A stretch of 64,000 nucleotides of DNA, taken from Xiphophorus maculatus (lineage: Eukaryota > Chordata > Actinopteri > Cyprinodontiformes > Poeciliidae). Positions 47,549 through 60,724 of this stretch are shown here, in pieces. The number at the start of each line of letters is the position of its first letter. The stretch's first letter is position 1. The stretch lies in NCBI RefSeq assembly GCF_002775205.1, contig NC_036450.1, positions 26,190,288 to 26,254,287 on the forward strand, written 5' to 3'. The translations under genes were made by a program, and so were the position numbers. The notes beneath the pieces are model-generated. The model had not been told where the DNA came from, did not search any database, and saw nothing but the letters and a program-made list of their open reading frames with translations.

Positions 47549-48122
47549 TTAAAGGGGCAGTATTATGTGAAATCCACTTTTTTGACATTTATGTCATGTT
47601 ATAATGTTATACCCTCATCACAAGCATGCATGGAGTGTTGCTTTGATTCTTTCATGCATGTTTAAGAAATTCTTTAATCTCTCATGTCAGCTGTCCGGGG
47701 TTTCCTAAAGGCTTGGCCTCATTGAGTGAAGCCTTTTCCTCGCAGCCTCCTCTGAGCTGCAGTCTCCAAACTGAGCCGCCGCCTCACAGAGCAGCCCTTT
47801 CCCACAACTCCCCCCCTCAGCTCCTTCAGACTAGCTTACAGGGATTAGTAAGCAAGTGATAGAACTGCAATTCTCATCACAGGAACTACTTCTTAGTGAA
47901 ACACTGGTACAAACTATGTTAAAGGGTTAATAGAGAGATGTTGATGTGATAACTTCCTGAAGGCGGAGTCTCAGAAATATCAGGAGCATCTTAAACAGAC
48001 AGAGGCCCATTTACAATGCATTAAATTACAAAGTCAAATTTCTTTTAAGTCATGTTTGATATTTCACAGCATTTTATGAGAACTGAAAGTAACTATGTTA
48101 CTTGTTTGTTCTATAAAATGAC
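47549..48122 (+). mobile_element. TTAA-type MITE, copy 4, right end lost
   Basis: Starts TTAAAGGGGCAGTATTATGT at 47549. Matches copy 3 through GACAGAGGCCCATTTACAATG and copy 1 through TTGTTCTATAAAA. It then runs into a (CTA)n array at 48123-48146, and the right terminus is missing. Confidence 0.6.
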
Positions 48123-48146
48123 ACTACTACTACTACTACTACTACT
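48123..48146. repeat. (CTA)n microsatellite
   Basis: Eight uninterrupted trinucleotides abutting the truncated MITE. Confidence 0.9.
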
Positions 48147-48149
48147 TCC

Positions 48150-49850
48150 ACTGCATTTATTACGGAAAGAAGCAAAACAAACAGAATACCTAATGGCTCT
48201 TATCATTGTCTAATTCTTATTTTTGAGATTATATGGCAATTCAAGAGAATTCTTTGCTTAACTAACTAACATGGTGTGGGTATTTTCTTGGATACCATCA
48301 CTGAACTGGTCAGTGATCCATCCGTTGCCCAGTCAGGACTTTTTTGATCCCTCTCACACCAGCCAGAGGATGGTTCTGAAAGCTGGTGAGGAAAACCCAC
48401 ATAAGCACCATTCCCAGTCCAGCTCATACTTCTGATCCTGTTCTACCAAACATTTCCACACTTAATGGACCCACCCGGACCTGGGGGCAGAGCCAAAATC
48501 CCAGACTCTGGAGAACCAGAGCATTGCCCGGGAATGCCAAGAGATTTTTAAAAACATATCTGGTCACAAAACTCTGCTCCAACGAACAGGCAAAGAGTTA
48601 CTGACGACTAAATGTTTCATGTCCCCACTCAGCTTTAGCTGATGTTACTTTAAAAAGTCTGACTTTGGCTATCATCAACCTACTCTGATTAGTCGAAGGT
48701 TGACCATTTCCATGGGAGCCAAGAAACAAGAAAACCTCAGAGAACCTGAAATATGTCCAAACACTGAACTAAACAATACAGACACTCCTCTGACAATTTC
48801 AAAGATATGTGTCAGTGCAAAAAGAAAAAAACACATTTTTAAAGTTCAGTGTAATTTGCAGGAAGATTTATTGACAAACTGTTACAATTTTATAGATACC
48901 TTTGGGTAAATTAGTAAGTATCACTTGTCTTTACCAGTTTGTCAAAATTAATTTTACAGCTTCTCCTGACAGAATCTGTGGGACGAGGCATTCTGTTAAA
49001 ACCAGCAGCTTGTTCTGCTCTTCACTTTGTCCAGAGAGTCTGGACGAATCAGCTGTTAAGAAACGATTGCTTCTTGGAGGCGTGGGCTCTGTTTAAGTTT
49101 TACATTTTACTCAGTTGCTAACGTTCAGACATGACAAATGTCACTCACCAGTTTGACATTACGACGCTTCCCGGAAGTTGCCTTTACTGTAAACAACCAT
49201 CTTCCACTGTGAAGAGAGAGGAGCTGATCTGAACGAGGCTGTTAATGTTAATTCATTTAAAAAAAATTTTTTTTTTTAAAGTGTGGCCAGCATGGACTGA
49301 ACTTTGTTCACTTCCTCTGCTGCCATCACTAAAACTACAGGCAGACTATAATTCTAAAACAGAGCAGAAATTCAATGTAATCAGTCACAACATCTTCTGT
49401 TCATTGATTGGCCCAGTCGACATCCTACCAGAAAAATCCAAGTCAATGGGAGAAAGCCCAGGCTGAGCACTGAAGGGAGATGAGAACCAAGCAGAATGGT
49501 AATGACCTGGCGTGGCATGCTGCTGTTTAAACAGAACTTATTTAATTCACCAGCTACTCTATTCCAATCACTCTAAAGCAAATATTTTTGCCTCCTATTC
49601 TGGAAATAATCTGTCAACATCTTATCTAGGCTTCAAATCAAAAATATTGGAATAGCAATGTTGCTGCAATGTTGGGGTTCAGCTTCCTGACCCAAAGCAG
49701 AATCACACTCTGGAGACGAGTCACAAAAGGTGATGAATTTATTACCATGTTCAACACAGAATGTGGAAAATGCAATAAGGAAACACTTTTCCTTTCAGTT
49801 TGTGGCTGAGATCACGTCTGGGGGAGAAGAAAGTTAGTTTCCCATTTTGT
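48150..49850. other. intergenic, no gene seen
   Basis: AT-rich DNA without recognised coding frames or element ends. Confidence 0.45.
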
Positions 49851-49854
49851 CAAT

Positions 49855-50040
49855 GGAAGTCCACCGTCATGGTCTCAGTCATGAGCATGGTCAGTCCCTG
49901 CTGGGTCTGACCGTCTGTCTGGGTCCGACCAATACCAGTGATGTCATCAGCACACTTCAGGGAATTAACAGCCAAGACAAGAGGAGTGGGGAGGGAACAC
50001 AACTCTGAGGGGCACCAGATGCTGCTGCTTCTTGTTTAAG
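49855..50040 (-). mobile_element. LINE (Rex-type) fragment
   Basis: GTGATGTCATCAGCACACTTC then GGGAACACAACTCTGAGGGG are characteristic of the minus strand of fish Rex-family reverse transcriptases, around the YADDT and PQGCVLSP blocks. No open frame remains. Confidence 0.5.
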
Positions 50041-50049
50041 AGAAGAAGC

Positions 50050-52640
50050 TCCCCACCCCCACCTGTTGCTGCCGGTCAGTCAGGACGCTGGGGTCCACTG
50101 CTGGGAGCTGAGGGCCACCGCTGGGGGCCACTGCTGGGAGATGGAGGTTTAGCTTCTGGTATTTGCTTAATTTATTTATTTATTCTTTGTTCTGGCACGT
50201 TCCTTGTGTTTTCTCTCTCTTTCCCACTTCTACCCAAAATATCTGTATAATCCTAAATTAATTAAAACAAGCAATATTAGAGAAAATGAAAATAATAATA
50301 AATGATCAAAAGAAAAGTATCCTAACCCACATAAACAATTCCTTTTTTGCTGTGACACCACTTGGTTGTGTTCTGTGTTTTGTCTTTGTCCTAAATCTAT
50401 CCATTTAATGTGTACCTCCATTTGTTTTGTTCACTTTCATTTATTTTTTGTGGTTCATTCAAACTAGATTCCAACTAAATGGTTATTTCTTAATTTTTAG
50501 TTCTATATCTCCGTTTGTTAGTCTGTCATGTTGTTGTGTCAAAGGTCGAGCTCAAGTAAACAAACAGCATCTAGAATGAAGTGGTGCAGGAGGAAGTATC
50601 TTAGGTCTTTGGTTTGAATGACTGTGACCTTTTATCCCTGCAGATGCACACGTTTCTGTCTGTTTCATTTTTAATTCTTATCATGCAGTCCCTTTTTTAT
50701 GAACAGAAGCAATGGCTCATTTAGCAACCTTCTCTCTTGTATTAAGCTAAGAGTGTGTGAAACTCAAAGCCACTCAAGTGCAGATCTCTCAATGTCTTTC
50801 AGCCAAAAAACACACAAACACATGGAGCCTCCTCCCTTCATAAAAGCAGAACTTTGAGACAGTCACACCGCAAAGTCAGGAATGTGGAGTTTACATGGGC
50901 AGCTTTATTTGGCCTGACGAAAATGTTCCCTCTTTGAGTTCAGAAAGCCACATCACCTTCTCTCTCTCTCTCTCTCTCAAGGAGAGAGAAAGAAAAAGAC
51001 TTTAGCTACAAAAGCAGACACACGTGAAGTAGATGTCCAAAAAAAGCTCCATATGTTATTAACATTTAATACTGTTGGTTCCGTCTGTGGTGGGTCAGAG
51101 CTGAACACAGGATCTGTGACTAACAGAACAAACAGATTGACTTGAACAGAAATAGTGTATTTTAGCTAATGTGGCTCAATCAAAAGGTGGAGTCAAATCC
51201 AACAAGGAAGAAAACAACAACTACAAACAACCAGTAGGTAAAAGCTAGAGATACGTGGATGGAAGTGACTTTTTCTGTTGAAGTGAGTTGACATGTTGTG
51301 AATTATTGCAATACAAACAAAATGAATAGAACTGAATTCTATGTAAAAAGCGGAGCATTTCAGTTTTATGAATTAAAGGAACTGGGAGTTACTCATGGTT
51401 CCAGTTCAGAAGTACAGAAAAAAAAAAATACCAGAGTGAGACGCTGATCTTCTCTGAGCAGCTTTGAGTTTATTGCTGGCTGATGTTTATGCAGGTGGGA
51501 TTCCTGGAACATGAACAGTGGTGTGTCTTGACTTAAGAGGATAGATCTTCACAAAACAGATCACCAGACTAATGCAGTGGGATATCAAATATTCAAGCTT
51601 TCCAAGCCTTATTGATAAAGCACTTTAAAATCGCACATAGAACCAATGTGTTACTTTCCCTCTGGGATTAATAAAGTTCATTCATTCATTCATTTAAGGC
51701 ATCATCAACACTTAAAAGATATGCTTTAATGTGTCTTTAAAGTAATTTAAGTCTTTTTAAAAAAAATAATGTCCAAAAATAATGAGACACTCTTCATGCC
51801 ACTGAAGTATTATGTTACAGTGTAAGGAGCAGGAAGGTGCAGTAATACTGAGTTATTTATCTAAGGCCTAATTGTCACCAAGATAGAGGAGAGAAAACAA
51901 CTTTTGTTTTTTTTTATTGTTTGTTTTTGCTTTTTTTTAAACACAGATAGGAGAGATTTGTGTGGATAATTTAACTGTTAGGAACAAGAAAACCTGGATT
52001 GATATTCTAGTGAGAAATCAAAGTAATTCTATGTTTTCAAGAATTGTATTCTTTAAAATCCTCCTATGAGTATAAAAACTAGCGCTTCATTCCCTGTTAA
52101 AGGTTCATATCTCTGAGTGGGAGGCGTTTGTTCACCTGAGCTAAAAATACTAAAAACAGGCTGTGCGTTTGTAGCAAGGCCTCCTGAGCCGATGGAGCAT
52201 AAAGCAGGCAGACGATCGACACAGTTTGAAATTGTGACATGGCACCAAATATAACCCAACAAAGAAACAGCCACACACACTTATAACCCAAATACAAAGA
52301 GACAAACCAGCACACAAAAATCACTTTAATGAATTCAGTAAATCACCTCAAACTGACTAATAGGACAATAAAGAAGCAGATTTATTTTGACGGTCACTGT
52401 GTAAGAGAGCTGCTGCTCATGTTTCTGTGAGGCAGACGGACTTTGTTCCATGACTGTGACCCACTTCTGCATGTGATCTCACATTTGAATGGGTAGCCGT
52501 CATTACAGCACCAGTTAACTTTTAATCCTGTTCAGCAAAGTATAATTAAAGCACAAATCCATGCTGTGTCTGCGGACGAACCAGAGAACAACGATAAATG
52601 CAGAAGCTCGTCTAACTGCAGTCAAAACATCTGAGAACAA
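50050..52640. other. intergenic, no gene seen
   Basis: Contains a (CT)n run at 50958-50979. Near 51657-51690, CCTCTGGGATTAATAAAGTTC followed by ATTC repeats is a retroposon-like tail. No gene is supported. Confidence 0.45.
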
Positions 52641-52652
52641 CTCCTACATCAC

Positions 52653-52990
52653 CGGCTGCGTTTCCATTACTGATGTGCAAAAACCTTTGTCAATATTCCA
52701 CTAATGTCAAAAAAATACAACCACACAATTGTGGTGTTTCCATTAAATAAGAAACACAATTAAAACATAAATATGTTTGTTCAAATGATAAATCATTAAA
52801 AAAAAAACCTTTAGCACCAAAATCCTGAAACTACTTCCTGTCATCTTCTTCGTTGTTTGAGCCACGGGGCAACATCACGAGTCATTTGATGCAAAAGAAG
52901 AGTTTTCATTGCAGCTTTACAAGATAAACCAATTTTGACATAAACAAAAAAAAACCACACAGACACCTCGTCCTAGTGCCATGGAGATTA
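52653..52990. mobile_element. GCTGCGTTTCCATT-family MITE copy
   Basis: Begins GGCTGCGTTTCCATTACTGA with the family interior TCAAATGATAAATCATTAAA and AACATCACGAGTCATTTGAT. The right end is decayed. Confidence 0.5.
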
Positions 52991-53074
52991 AAGGGTTTCT
53001 CAAACATTTATTTTTATCTATATCTATGTATACACACACATCACGGACTGTTTTCTTCACACACACATACAACC

Positions 53075-53393
53075 TGTAAATTTTATCTGCCATTATTTAT
53101 CTTGTATTATATTATATACATACAGTATATAATCCATTCCATAACATTCTTGTATAATCTATATATTCTGTATAATCTGTGCATATAGCTCCCATATTTA
53201 TATTTATACACAATATCTATATCTCTTGCTATAACCCCTTATAGTCCATACATACATAGTCTTGTACATCTGTAAATAAATATTTATATCTCGTAGAGCA
53301 CTTCTGGATAGATGCAAACTACATCTCCTTGCTTGTACTTGGGACAGTGCAATGACAATAAAGTTGAATTCTAGTCTATTCTATTCTATTTAT
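53075..53393 (+). mobile_element. non-LTR retroposon 3' tail
   Basis: Ends in AGTGCAATGACAATAAAGTTG followed by a TCTAT-type pentamer repeat. Preceded by GCAAACTACATCTCCTTGC, a frequent fish LINE/SINE tail. Confidence 0.6.
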
Positions 53394-53449
53394 TTATTTT
53401 GAACTGAAAAAAGGAAAAGCAAGAAAGAAGAAAAAAAATGTTTTATTCA

Positions 53450-53960
53450 AAACAAATTAATATGCCCAAGTGACATGAAATTTTATATTATCTGTTCCAA
53501 AAGGAGCAGGTAGAAGATAGAAAATCTTATGATTTCCTGCCCCTTTCATACTCACCAACTTATAAACAATTAAATGTCCAAACACCAGATAAACATAAAT
53601 TATTTCCATCTTACATGACATTTAAATCTCACATTCTCATCTTCAGATGCGCAATTATTTAAACACTTTTTATATCATCAATAGCATTTATGATCTTTGA
53701 AACACTCATCTTTTTCATATGATATAACATACTGTATGATATACAATATGATATCATATGACATTATTGGGAAATATGTTGTATATGTTATACGACATAT
53801 TTCCCAATAAGTTCCTTTTTAAACAGTTTCTTAAACTGGTTTATATTTGTACTCTTTTTGAGCTCATTATTCGATCCATTCCATAAATCTACTCCACACA
53901 CTGATAAACAAAACTCTTTTAGGTTGTTCTAATACATTGTTTTTTAAAATGTCCTTCTAC
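53450..53960 (-). mobile_element. LINE ORF C-terminus and 3' end
   Basis: On the minus strand, LWNGSNNELKKSTNINQFKK then LFKKELIGKY is the conserved tail of a fish LINE protein (LWNxLxxELKxCxxxxxFKKxxK). The following 3' sequence contains a 43-bp palindrome (53766-53808). Confidence 0.6.
53766..53808. repeat. 43-bp near-perfect palindrome
   Basis: ATTGGGAAATATGT on the left mirrors ACATATTTCCCAAT on the right, with GTATA and TATAC pairing further in. Confidence 0.8.
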
Positions 53961-54426
53961 TCTTAAATTATATCCCCCACTTTTTTTGACACAAAACATT
54001 TTTTGTATATTGTGTGGAATTTGGTGGTTTCTGTGTCTGTTTTTCAGTACCAAACAAGTTCAGCTCCTCAAAAAGCATGCGCCTACTGGAATAACAACCC
54101 CATTCATGCAGAGTCAGGCCCAGTTTGTATATGACCATTTTCAAATAAACAGAGCTGGACCTTTGATTTAAACAAGCCATGTATACAGTGGAGCGTTTAC
54201 GTCGCCCCTGACAGTCTGCCCACCAGCTTCCTATAGCGCTCAGCCTGCCAAGCCTGGTCAGTGTTGGTGTTGGCAGGAAGCACTGCACTCAGCTGACGGT
54301 TTGGCTCCCTGCTCCATGTGACACCAGCCAGCTGCTCAAATGTACTGCTAGCAAAGAACAGAATTCAGCAAAAAGGGTTAAGTTTGGATTTTTGTTTCCA
54401 GTTTAAAATTTTTAGGTTCCACAGTT

Positions 54427-54791
54427 ACACTGCAAATATACAAAGTCTTACCAAGTGTTTTTGGTTGAGTTTCTTGTTCACTTTTTGTACACTTGAAATA
54501 AGAACAAACTAACTAACAAGTAACTTTTCAGCAACATATAGGAGCTTAATTCCTTAATATTGATGAAAATGTACTTGTTCTACTATTTTGCTTGTAACAT
54601 GGGGAAATGTCTTGTTATAAGTGAAATAATCATCAAGTAGAACTAGTCCTTTTTTATCAATAATTTTTTCATCAGAATTAAGCTCCTATGTCTGGCTGGA
54701 AAGTTACTTTAAGTCAGACTTGTCTTATTTCAAGTGTACTAAGAAACTAGATCACAAATCCTTGATAAGATTTTGGATTTTTTCAGTGTGC
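54427..54791. mobile_element. fold-back MITE (CACTGCAAA...TTTTCAGTG ends)
   Basis: The two halves are extensively inverted. Left CACTGCAAATATACAAAGTC and CACTTGAAATAAGAACAA with TAGGAGCTTAATTCC face right AGAATTAAGCTCCTATG, TTGTCTTATTTCAAGTGT and TTGATAAGATTTTGGA. No coding capacity. Confidence 0.75.
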
Positions 54792-54794
54792 TAT

Positions 54795-56640
54795 CTAGAG
54801 TCTGGGTTGAGTTTTTACGAGGCTAACTTCTTTTTTATCTTAGGTAAATGTTCATACTTTATGCATTATTGTTATTCTGTACTGAACTGTCACTTTCAGA
54901 CAAACTGTAGCCTAATATTAGCCCGCATAGCTGCACTGTGTGATGTGGTTCAATCAAAAATCCTCTGAGAAAGTCAAGTGAATTTAAAAACATCAGATAT
55001 CGTTAACCTGTATCGTGGAGTAACTTCAATTCGGACGTTTTGGTTTTAAAATACTTTGTCTTGTTGCTGAAATCTTCTATACAAAGAAATTGATTGATTA
55101 AATGATTTTCTGTCAAACAGTGAACATGGCGAGTTTGACTGACAGAAAAGCAAAACGCAATAAAATTGCAAAACGGGCAACAGGAAAACAACTCAATGGA
55201 ATAAAAACAGAAAAGAAAACATCATTTAATCTCGTAGTCATCATTATTATTTGGAGAGCAAGGTGGTCTGATATGTTTGCTTTTGAATCTGTTAAATGAA
55301 ACCCAGCGGGGTAATAACATTTTTTTCCAACCTTGACCTTGTTGCAGGCCTCTCTGGTGTTGCATCTTCACCACAAACCACCAATCAGGGCCCTCCACCT
55401 CCAGCCTGGTAAACACAGAGCCACAACAGGACGCTGTGGTTTCCTAGGAGAGAACAGAAACAGCGGAACCAGCGGAACCAGCGGTGCGTCCCTCCACCAT
55501 GTTTCTGTTATGGTGTACTCGGACTAACTGTTGAATCCTGGTTCTGTTTACCAGTTCCTGAGTTTACTCTCCAATAATGAACCTGAATGCACCACAGTTG
55601 TAAACAGTGGCTTCGGCCAAATCACCTCTTACAAACATGGAGCTGCAGGTTTCGACACAAAACACAAATACCGCGGAAGGAACTGATTATAGCCTCTTTG
55701 TTGCCAATAACACACAAAACCAGTTAAACCAGTTAAATTAATATTGTTTTCAACAGACACAAGAGTTTCTCTAGTGGAAGTAATATTTTTAGAACCTTCT
55801 TTCTAACCCTTGTTTAAGAATTTGAATTTAATGTATAATCCATAAATTAGATACGTTAAGTTCACAGTTGATTTCGTCAAGTGCAGGATGGTTTTGATTT
55901 TATTGTTCTAATTTCATTATCATTCTGTGTTTCCTCGTCTCTACCTTCGATCAGATCAGCTTTAGTTCTGTTCAGTCTTTCTTAGTGATTCTAATTTATT
56001 GTTTCTTTCTGTCTTGTGTCTCATTATTCTTTGTTAGTCTTAGATTCATTTTCTTCATTTTCTTGTTTTATTCTCTCTCTCCCTTCAGCCTGCAAACCGT
56101 TCGCTAATCAGCCCTGGTTTTTAGGTCCAGCATTCACCCTCAGTGTTTAAACACAGGTTCCTCTCTCAGTCCTTGCTGGTTCCTCCTGTTTCTTCCCCAG
56201 TTCACCCTCTTATTTTTATTTTCTTCCTCTGTTTTTGTTCTGCTCAGGCTCCTTGTGTTCTCTGTGATTTTTGTTCAACATTTTTGTTGCGTTTTCTTGT
56301 TCAGTACTCATATTTGCAATGAAACACTTCTTTTCGTTAGATAGCCGTGTTCGCTTTATTGCTAACGTTCGGTTATAAACTTCTTCACTTCCATTGGTTA
56401 GAACAGTGCTGCCTATACACAAGAACTCGCTCTCATTGCCCCCAGTGGACAACAGCAGTACAACATGCACATAAACAGAAAGTGACAGGATACAGAACTT
56501 GCCACTGTACTTTTCAAAGTAAATTAGAAAACATGAACACATAACACAAAATAACTCAAAGATAAGTTAAGATGAAAACATATTCTAACAATTTTTATTA
56601 AACTTTTATCATCTACTTGCTGCCTCTGTCTCTGCATTTG
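54795..56640. other. intergenic, no confirmed gene
   Basis: Pyrimidine-rich sequence at 55890-56300 looks like part of a dispersed repeat. A minus-strand frame at 55330-55416 contains VEGPDWWFVVKM, reminiscent of an SH3 strand, but no gene model can be built. Confidence 0.4.
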
Positions 56641-56675
56641 GGTCACCATTAAAAATCAACAAACCATGATTGATT

Positions 56676-56760
56676 TCAAGTCAGGTTTATTTCCATGTTA
56701 TATTTTCAGCAACAAGCCAGTTCAAAGTGTTTTACACAAAGAAGACATATTACTGTAATC
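56676..56760 (-). repeat. L2-like LINE 3' tail, inverted
   Basis: On the minus strand GTAAAACACTTTGAACTGGC then TTGCTGAAAATATAAC parallels the L2 tail at 34282. Confidence 0.5.
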
Positions 56761-56814
56761 AATAATGAAACAGTAAACATTACATTTTATCAAATGCCAT
56801 CATCAAAATCATCA

Positions 56815-57230
56815 GGTGGGTATGCAGTGTATGCAACGCATAGGGGCGCTGCACTGAGGGGGCGCAAAAAACGATGTGGGGAATTTTGTTTTCTAGTCAT
56901 CATTTTAAGTACTTAACAGTTGTTTGCGTATGAAATGATCAATAACAGAGGAACAGCATTGATTAGCCCCCCCTCCTCTCCTACTAGCCGCTCTACCCTC
57001 CCATACAGGTAGCTTGGGCAGCGGCCTTTCTAGAACGCACTGAGGCGCGTTTTTTTTTTCCTTTTAAATTTGAATTGTACTAATGCCTCGACAACAGGGA
57101 GCTAAAGATGAGGCGGGAGATAAAACCCCGGGGCACAAAACAGAAGAGGGGGAAGGATAAAGATGTTGGAGAGACAAAGAAAAGCTGTTGAAAGTGGTTG
57201 AAAGACAGCAGGTAAGTAACGTCAGTGTAT
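56815..57230 (+). mobile_element. decayed hAT-type transposon 5' part
   Basis: GCAACGCATAGGGGCGCTGC and GAGGGGGCGCAAAAAACGATG resemble the leader of a common fish hAT element. A short frame, MPRQQGAKDEAGDK then a stop, ends near a GTAAGT donor at 57210. Assignment is tentative. Confidence 0.35.
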
Positions 57231-57307
57231 CAACAAGAGAGTTGTAAATATTCAGGTTAGCTTAAGCTAGCCTAAAATGACAAGTGGTTGTTGTTGTCTC
57301 CGCCCAT

Positions 57308-58320
57308 ATGAGCTCTTTGCACCTGGCGATCACGTCACAACCGCATGCGCAAATGCGGCTCTCTTTTTTCCCCGCTTTGAGTTACCATGACAGCTAGAAA
57401 TGATAAAGTCTTATTTCAGACGCAAATAAAACAATACTATGAAAATTGTTGTCTTCCTAATATAATGGGCTTTTAAGTTTTCATGGATTTCCAAACGATC
57501 CTGAATTAAGAAGAAATATTCGTGGCTACCAGTTAAAGCTAACGCAGCACAGCAAAGTTTACAGCCTTCATTCACTCCGGATCAACTTCTTCAGCCTAAA
57601 GCAGAAGGTAAAGGAGCCTCCTGTGTTATTTCCATGGAATCACTTCTATATTCAACCTGAAAGAGAGTTTATGGGAAGAGAGCAGACCAGAGCCAGACAG
57701 CCGAGCTACTGATCCGCCTGTACAAACCGCTGTAAACACCGTCCTGCTTCACAAGAAGCATGCAAAACTAATAAAGCGAAGTAACACGGAGACCTTAAGG
57801 AACACGGCCATATTTTTCTAAAAGCAACTGAACCTGAACAGTCAGCTGAACTAGAACTCCGACACTAGAGCTGCTCTACTGTTAAGCTATGGGCTTGTTG
57901 TGCTTCAGAAGCAAAAAGCCTGAACCATAAAATCCCCCGTTACTTGGTCTCTGACACTAATGACAATAAACGCAGTAATAGACTTGAAAACAAGGTAAAA
58001 ACATTGACCGTTAGAATGGATGAAAAATGTTTAGATACTTAAATAGCACATTTTTACAAGAAAAATGTCTAACATAAGCTAAAGCTAATGTTAGCCACAA
58101 AGTTTAAAGAAAGTAAATCTCACCTACTATCTGTGTATAACGAGGCGAACATCTTAAAACCTTTCTCCAGCTTACTTGTCGGCTTCGGATCGATGTACAT
58201 CATTAATTGTTACCTTGGACAAGCCCTGCAAACACCCAGTGGAAAGAGCATTTTGCAATAGATCGGAAACGATTGAGCCGCTTTTCCCCGAACGCGGAAG
58301 CTGAGGTGCAAAGAGCCCAT
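57308..58320. mobile_element. about 1-kb terminal-inverted-repeat element
   Basis: Left ATGAGCTCTTTGCACCT (57309-57325) and right AGGTGCAAAGAGCCCAT (58304-58320) are inverted with one mismatch. Subterminal parts are CpG-rich (GCATGCGCAAATGCGGC; CCCCGAACGCGGAAGC). No transposase frame was found and the superfamily is unknown. Confidence 0.55.
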
Positions 58321-59150
58321 TAACTGCTCGGTCATGGCGGAGAGAGAGAGCGCTTGGAGAGAAGGGAGATAATTACGGAGTAATTCAAATTATGGTGTAG
58401 ACAATCAGCTAATTGGCGCTTGGTTGATGAGGGAACAAGGTGAGTGTTTTGTTGTAAAATATATGTTTAGTTTTCCTGCGGAACTTGTAGTTCGCTGTTG
58501 AGTGTGACGGTTTTGTTTTGCCACTAGATGGTGCTAATATTCTTTGGTCAACCGTCAACAGTTGAAATACGTTGTATTTCATAACACAGGGATGTTAGAG
58601 TTTAATAAATACGTGTATTGTAACACATAATAATAGCATGAGAAATTACATAAGGTAAAAGATTCAATGTTAAGGTAAAAGGTAAGAACAACACTGTTTG
58701 AGTTACTAATGGTATTTTATTTGTATATTTTGTAGCTCTTACGGTGTGTTCACACACAAAGGCTGTAGAATAAAGGACAGTGAACCATCAGTTTGAGAGA
58801 CCATCCTTTCAACTAGGACGCTACAATATGGTCAAATGTATAATCAGCATGTAGATAATGAAGACATGGCACTGAAAACCTAATAATCTGCCAAATATTG
58901 CTTTAAAAATGATGGTTAGATTTGTTTTTTGTTAGTCGAACTCTGGTTGGTAGTTAATATTGCAAAAGATAAACTGGGTCTTCTATTATGTGTAACAAGC
59001 ATGTTAATTAACACTTATTCATATCACATGTATGTGTCATGTCTCTTATGTTTCTACAAACTCATGTTAAAATAAGTTCTTGTGATTCCTTTCACAAATG
59101 TTTCACATATTGTAAAATGTATCAATTAAACTCAACAGGCACGTGCAGGA
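58321..59150. other. intergenic, no gene seen
   Basis: AT-rich; nothing recognised. Confidence 0.4.
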
Positions 59151-60720
59151 AGGGGGTGGGGGCGATGGGGGCTTGAGCCCCTTTTTATCCTTGATGCCCT
59201 TAGTGCCCTTTTTGAGTTTTTGTTTTTCCAAGAATTTTTAATTTTTTAATCTGTATGTCAGAAGGCCTGTTTGTGCCCCTCAGCAATAATATTTAGCTAA
59301 ATATAATAATTTAGTAAAAATAAACTAGTCTGGCTGCCCTCAGTCTAATAATGACTCTCAGAGCCTCCATGTTGTTCAGACTCCGGGTCCAAGGTGAGGA
59401 GGAGGAGGATCTGTGTCCTCTAACTATCAAATTATGGTCAAGAATATTTTTTCATCCACTGGTTTGTGAATAAAAACGTAGGTCTGATGTTGACTTTACA
59501 AAAACTGTTTCTATTTATATTTTCATAATCGTCCTTGTAATAGCGGGACAAAACACGCCTCGCACCCAAACACAGAAATGCTTCGGCTGCAGAGAAACTT
59601 CTGACTTTAACTTCATCATTCTGCTAAAAGCCCGGTTCACTACAGGAAGCTTGAGTCGGTCCACCGACAGATAGAAAGAATATCTGTCTTTATATCAGAC
59701 ATCCTGATATAAGACACGGTACCGACTGTTGCTGCGAGTCGCAACGCAGCTCAAAGCCCCAGTACCACCTGGTACCACCTGGTACCACCTGCTCTCTGTT
59801 CACTCTGCTTCTCCTTAACGTTTCTACCAGGCGGGTTAAAGCCACTGCTGACGGGATCTGGGCTGGAGGTTCACGGCTGTAAATAGAAGTTATTGCAGAA
59901 CCTCAAGTGTTAAAGGAAGATTCGGCCCAAAGCATTTAGAGTTCACAAAATACACATCAGAGAAAATATTGTAGCAATAATTAGAATCGCAGCAAAAAGC
60001 CAAACATGCCACAATGAAATTAATCAAAATGTCCCCAAAGCATCGGGGGACTGACAGGGGCCACCGGGGGATTCCAGGCAGATTCCAGGTAGATTCCAGG
60101 TAGATTCCAGAGATGCGCATCGCAGCGGTTGTTCATGCATTCTTTTGTCTGGCAACTCCAAGGCAGGTAAGTACAACATAGGAAAATACAAAGAATTAAT
60201 CTTAAGCAAACAAAATTAACTTTAAGTCGATGTTGTCATGTTGGATTTTAATTTCCTTGCCCACATGCAGGTGCGCACAGAAGAACAGATTTTTACGGTT
60301 ACGAGGGTTTGTTTTAATGAGGTAGAATTGAGACTGGGGGACGTCAGGAGGGAACGAGAGTCCAGGTAGGTTCGGGGGTCCCGGGCCGCAGCGGATCAGA
60401 ACTGTTTGGAGGTGCCAACCAACGAGACGCGCCTGACCGGTGGAGTTCCAGGCTTGGCTCCGGGAAGCGGGATCAAGATCTGAGAGGTAACGAAGAGAAA
60501 AAGGACAAAATGACTGGACAATACTTAACATGGATTTTGCGAGAACTTAAGGCTGAGTCTGACCAACAAGTGGTAACCATCGAGCGATGACTGGTGGTTC
60601 CACCGCTTCTTAAGAAGCCAGCCGCTGGTTACCGGAATCCAATGCAGGTGCGTCAGGCTGTCAAACTCCTCCGCGTAGCTCGTCTCTGGAAAGATCCCTC
60701 ACTCCAACCTGAATCCTGAC
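59150..60720. other. GC-richer repeat-like block, unclassified
   Basis: Begins with a GGGGGTGGGGGCGATGGGGG stretch. It includes a 10-bp tandem (GGTACCACCT, three copies, 59761-59790), an 11-bp minisatellite (60071-60110) and CpG-rich sequence at 60330-60700. No open frame carries a known domain. It may be part of a transposon. Confidence 0.4.
60071..60110. repeat. 11-bp minisatellite (AGATTCCAGGT)
   Basis: Nearly four copies, slightly diverged at the edges. Confidence 0.8.
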
Positions 60721-60724
60721 AGAT

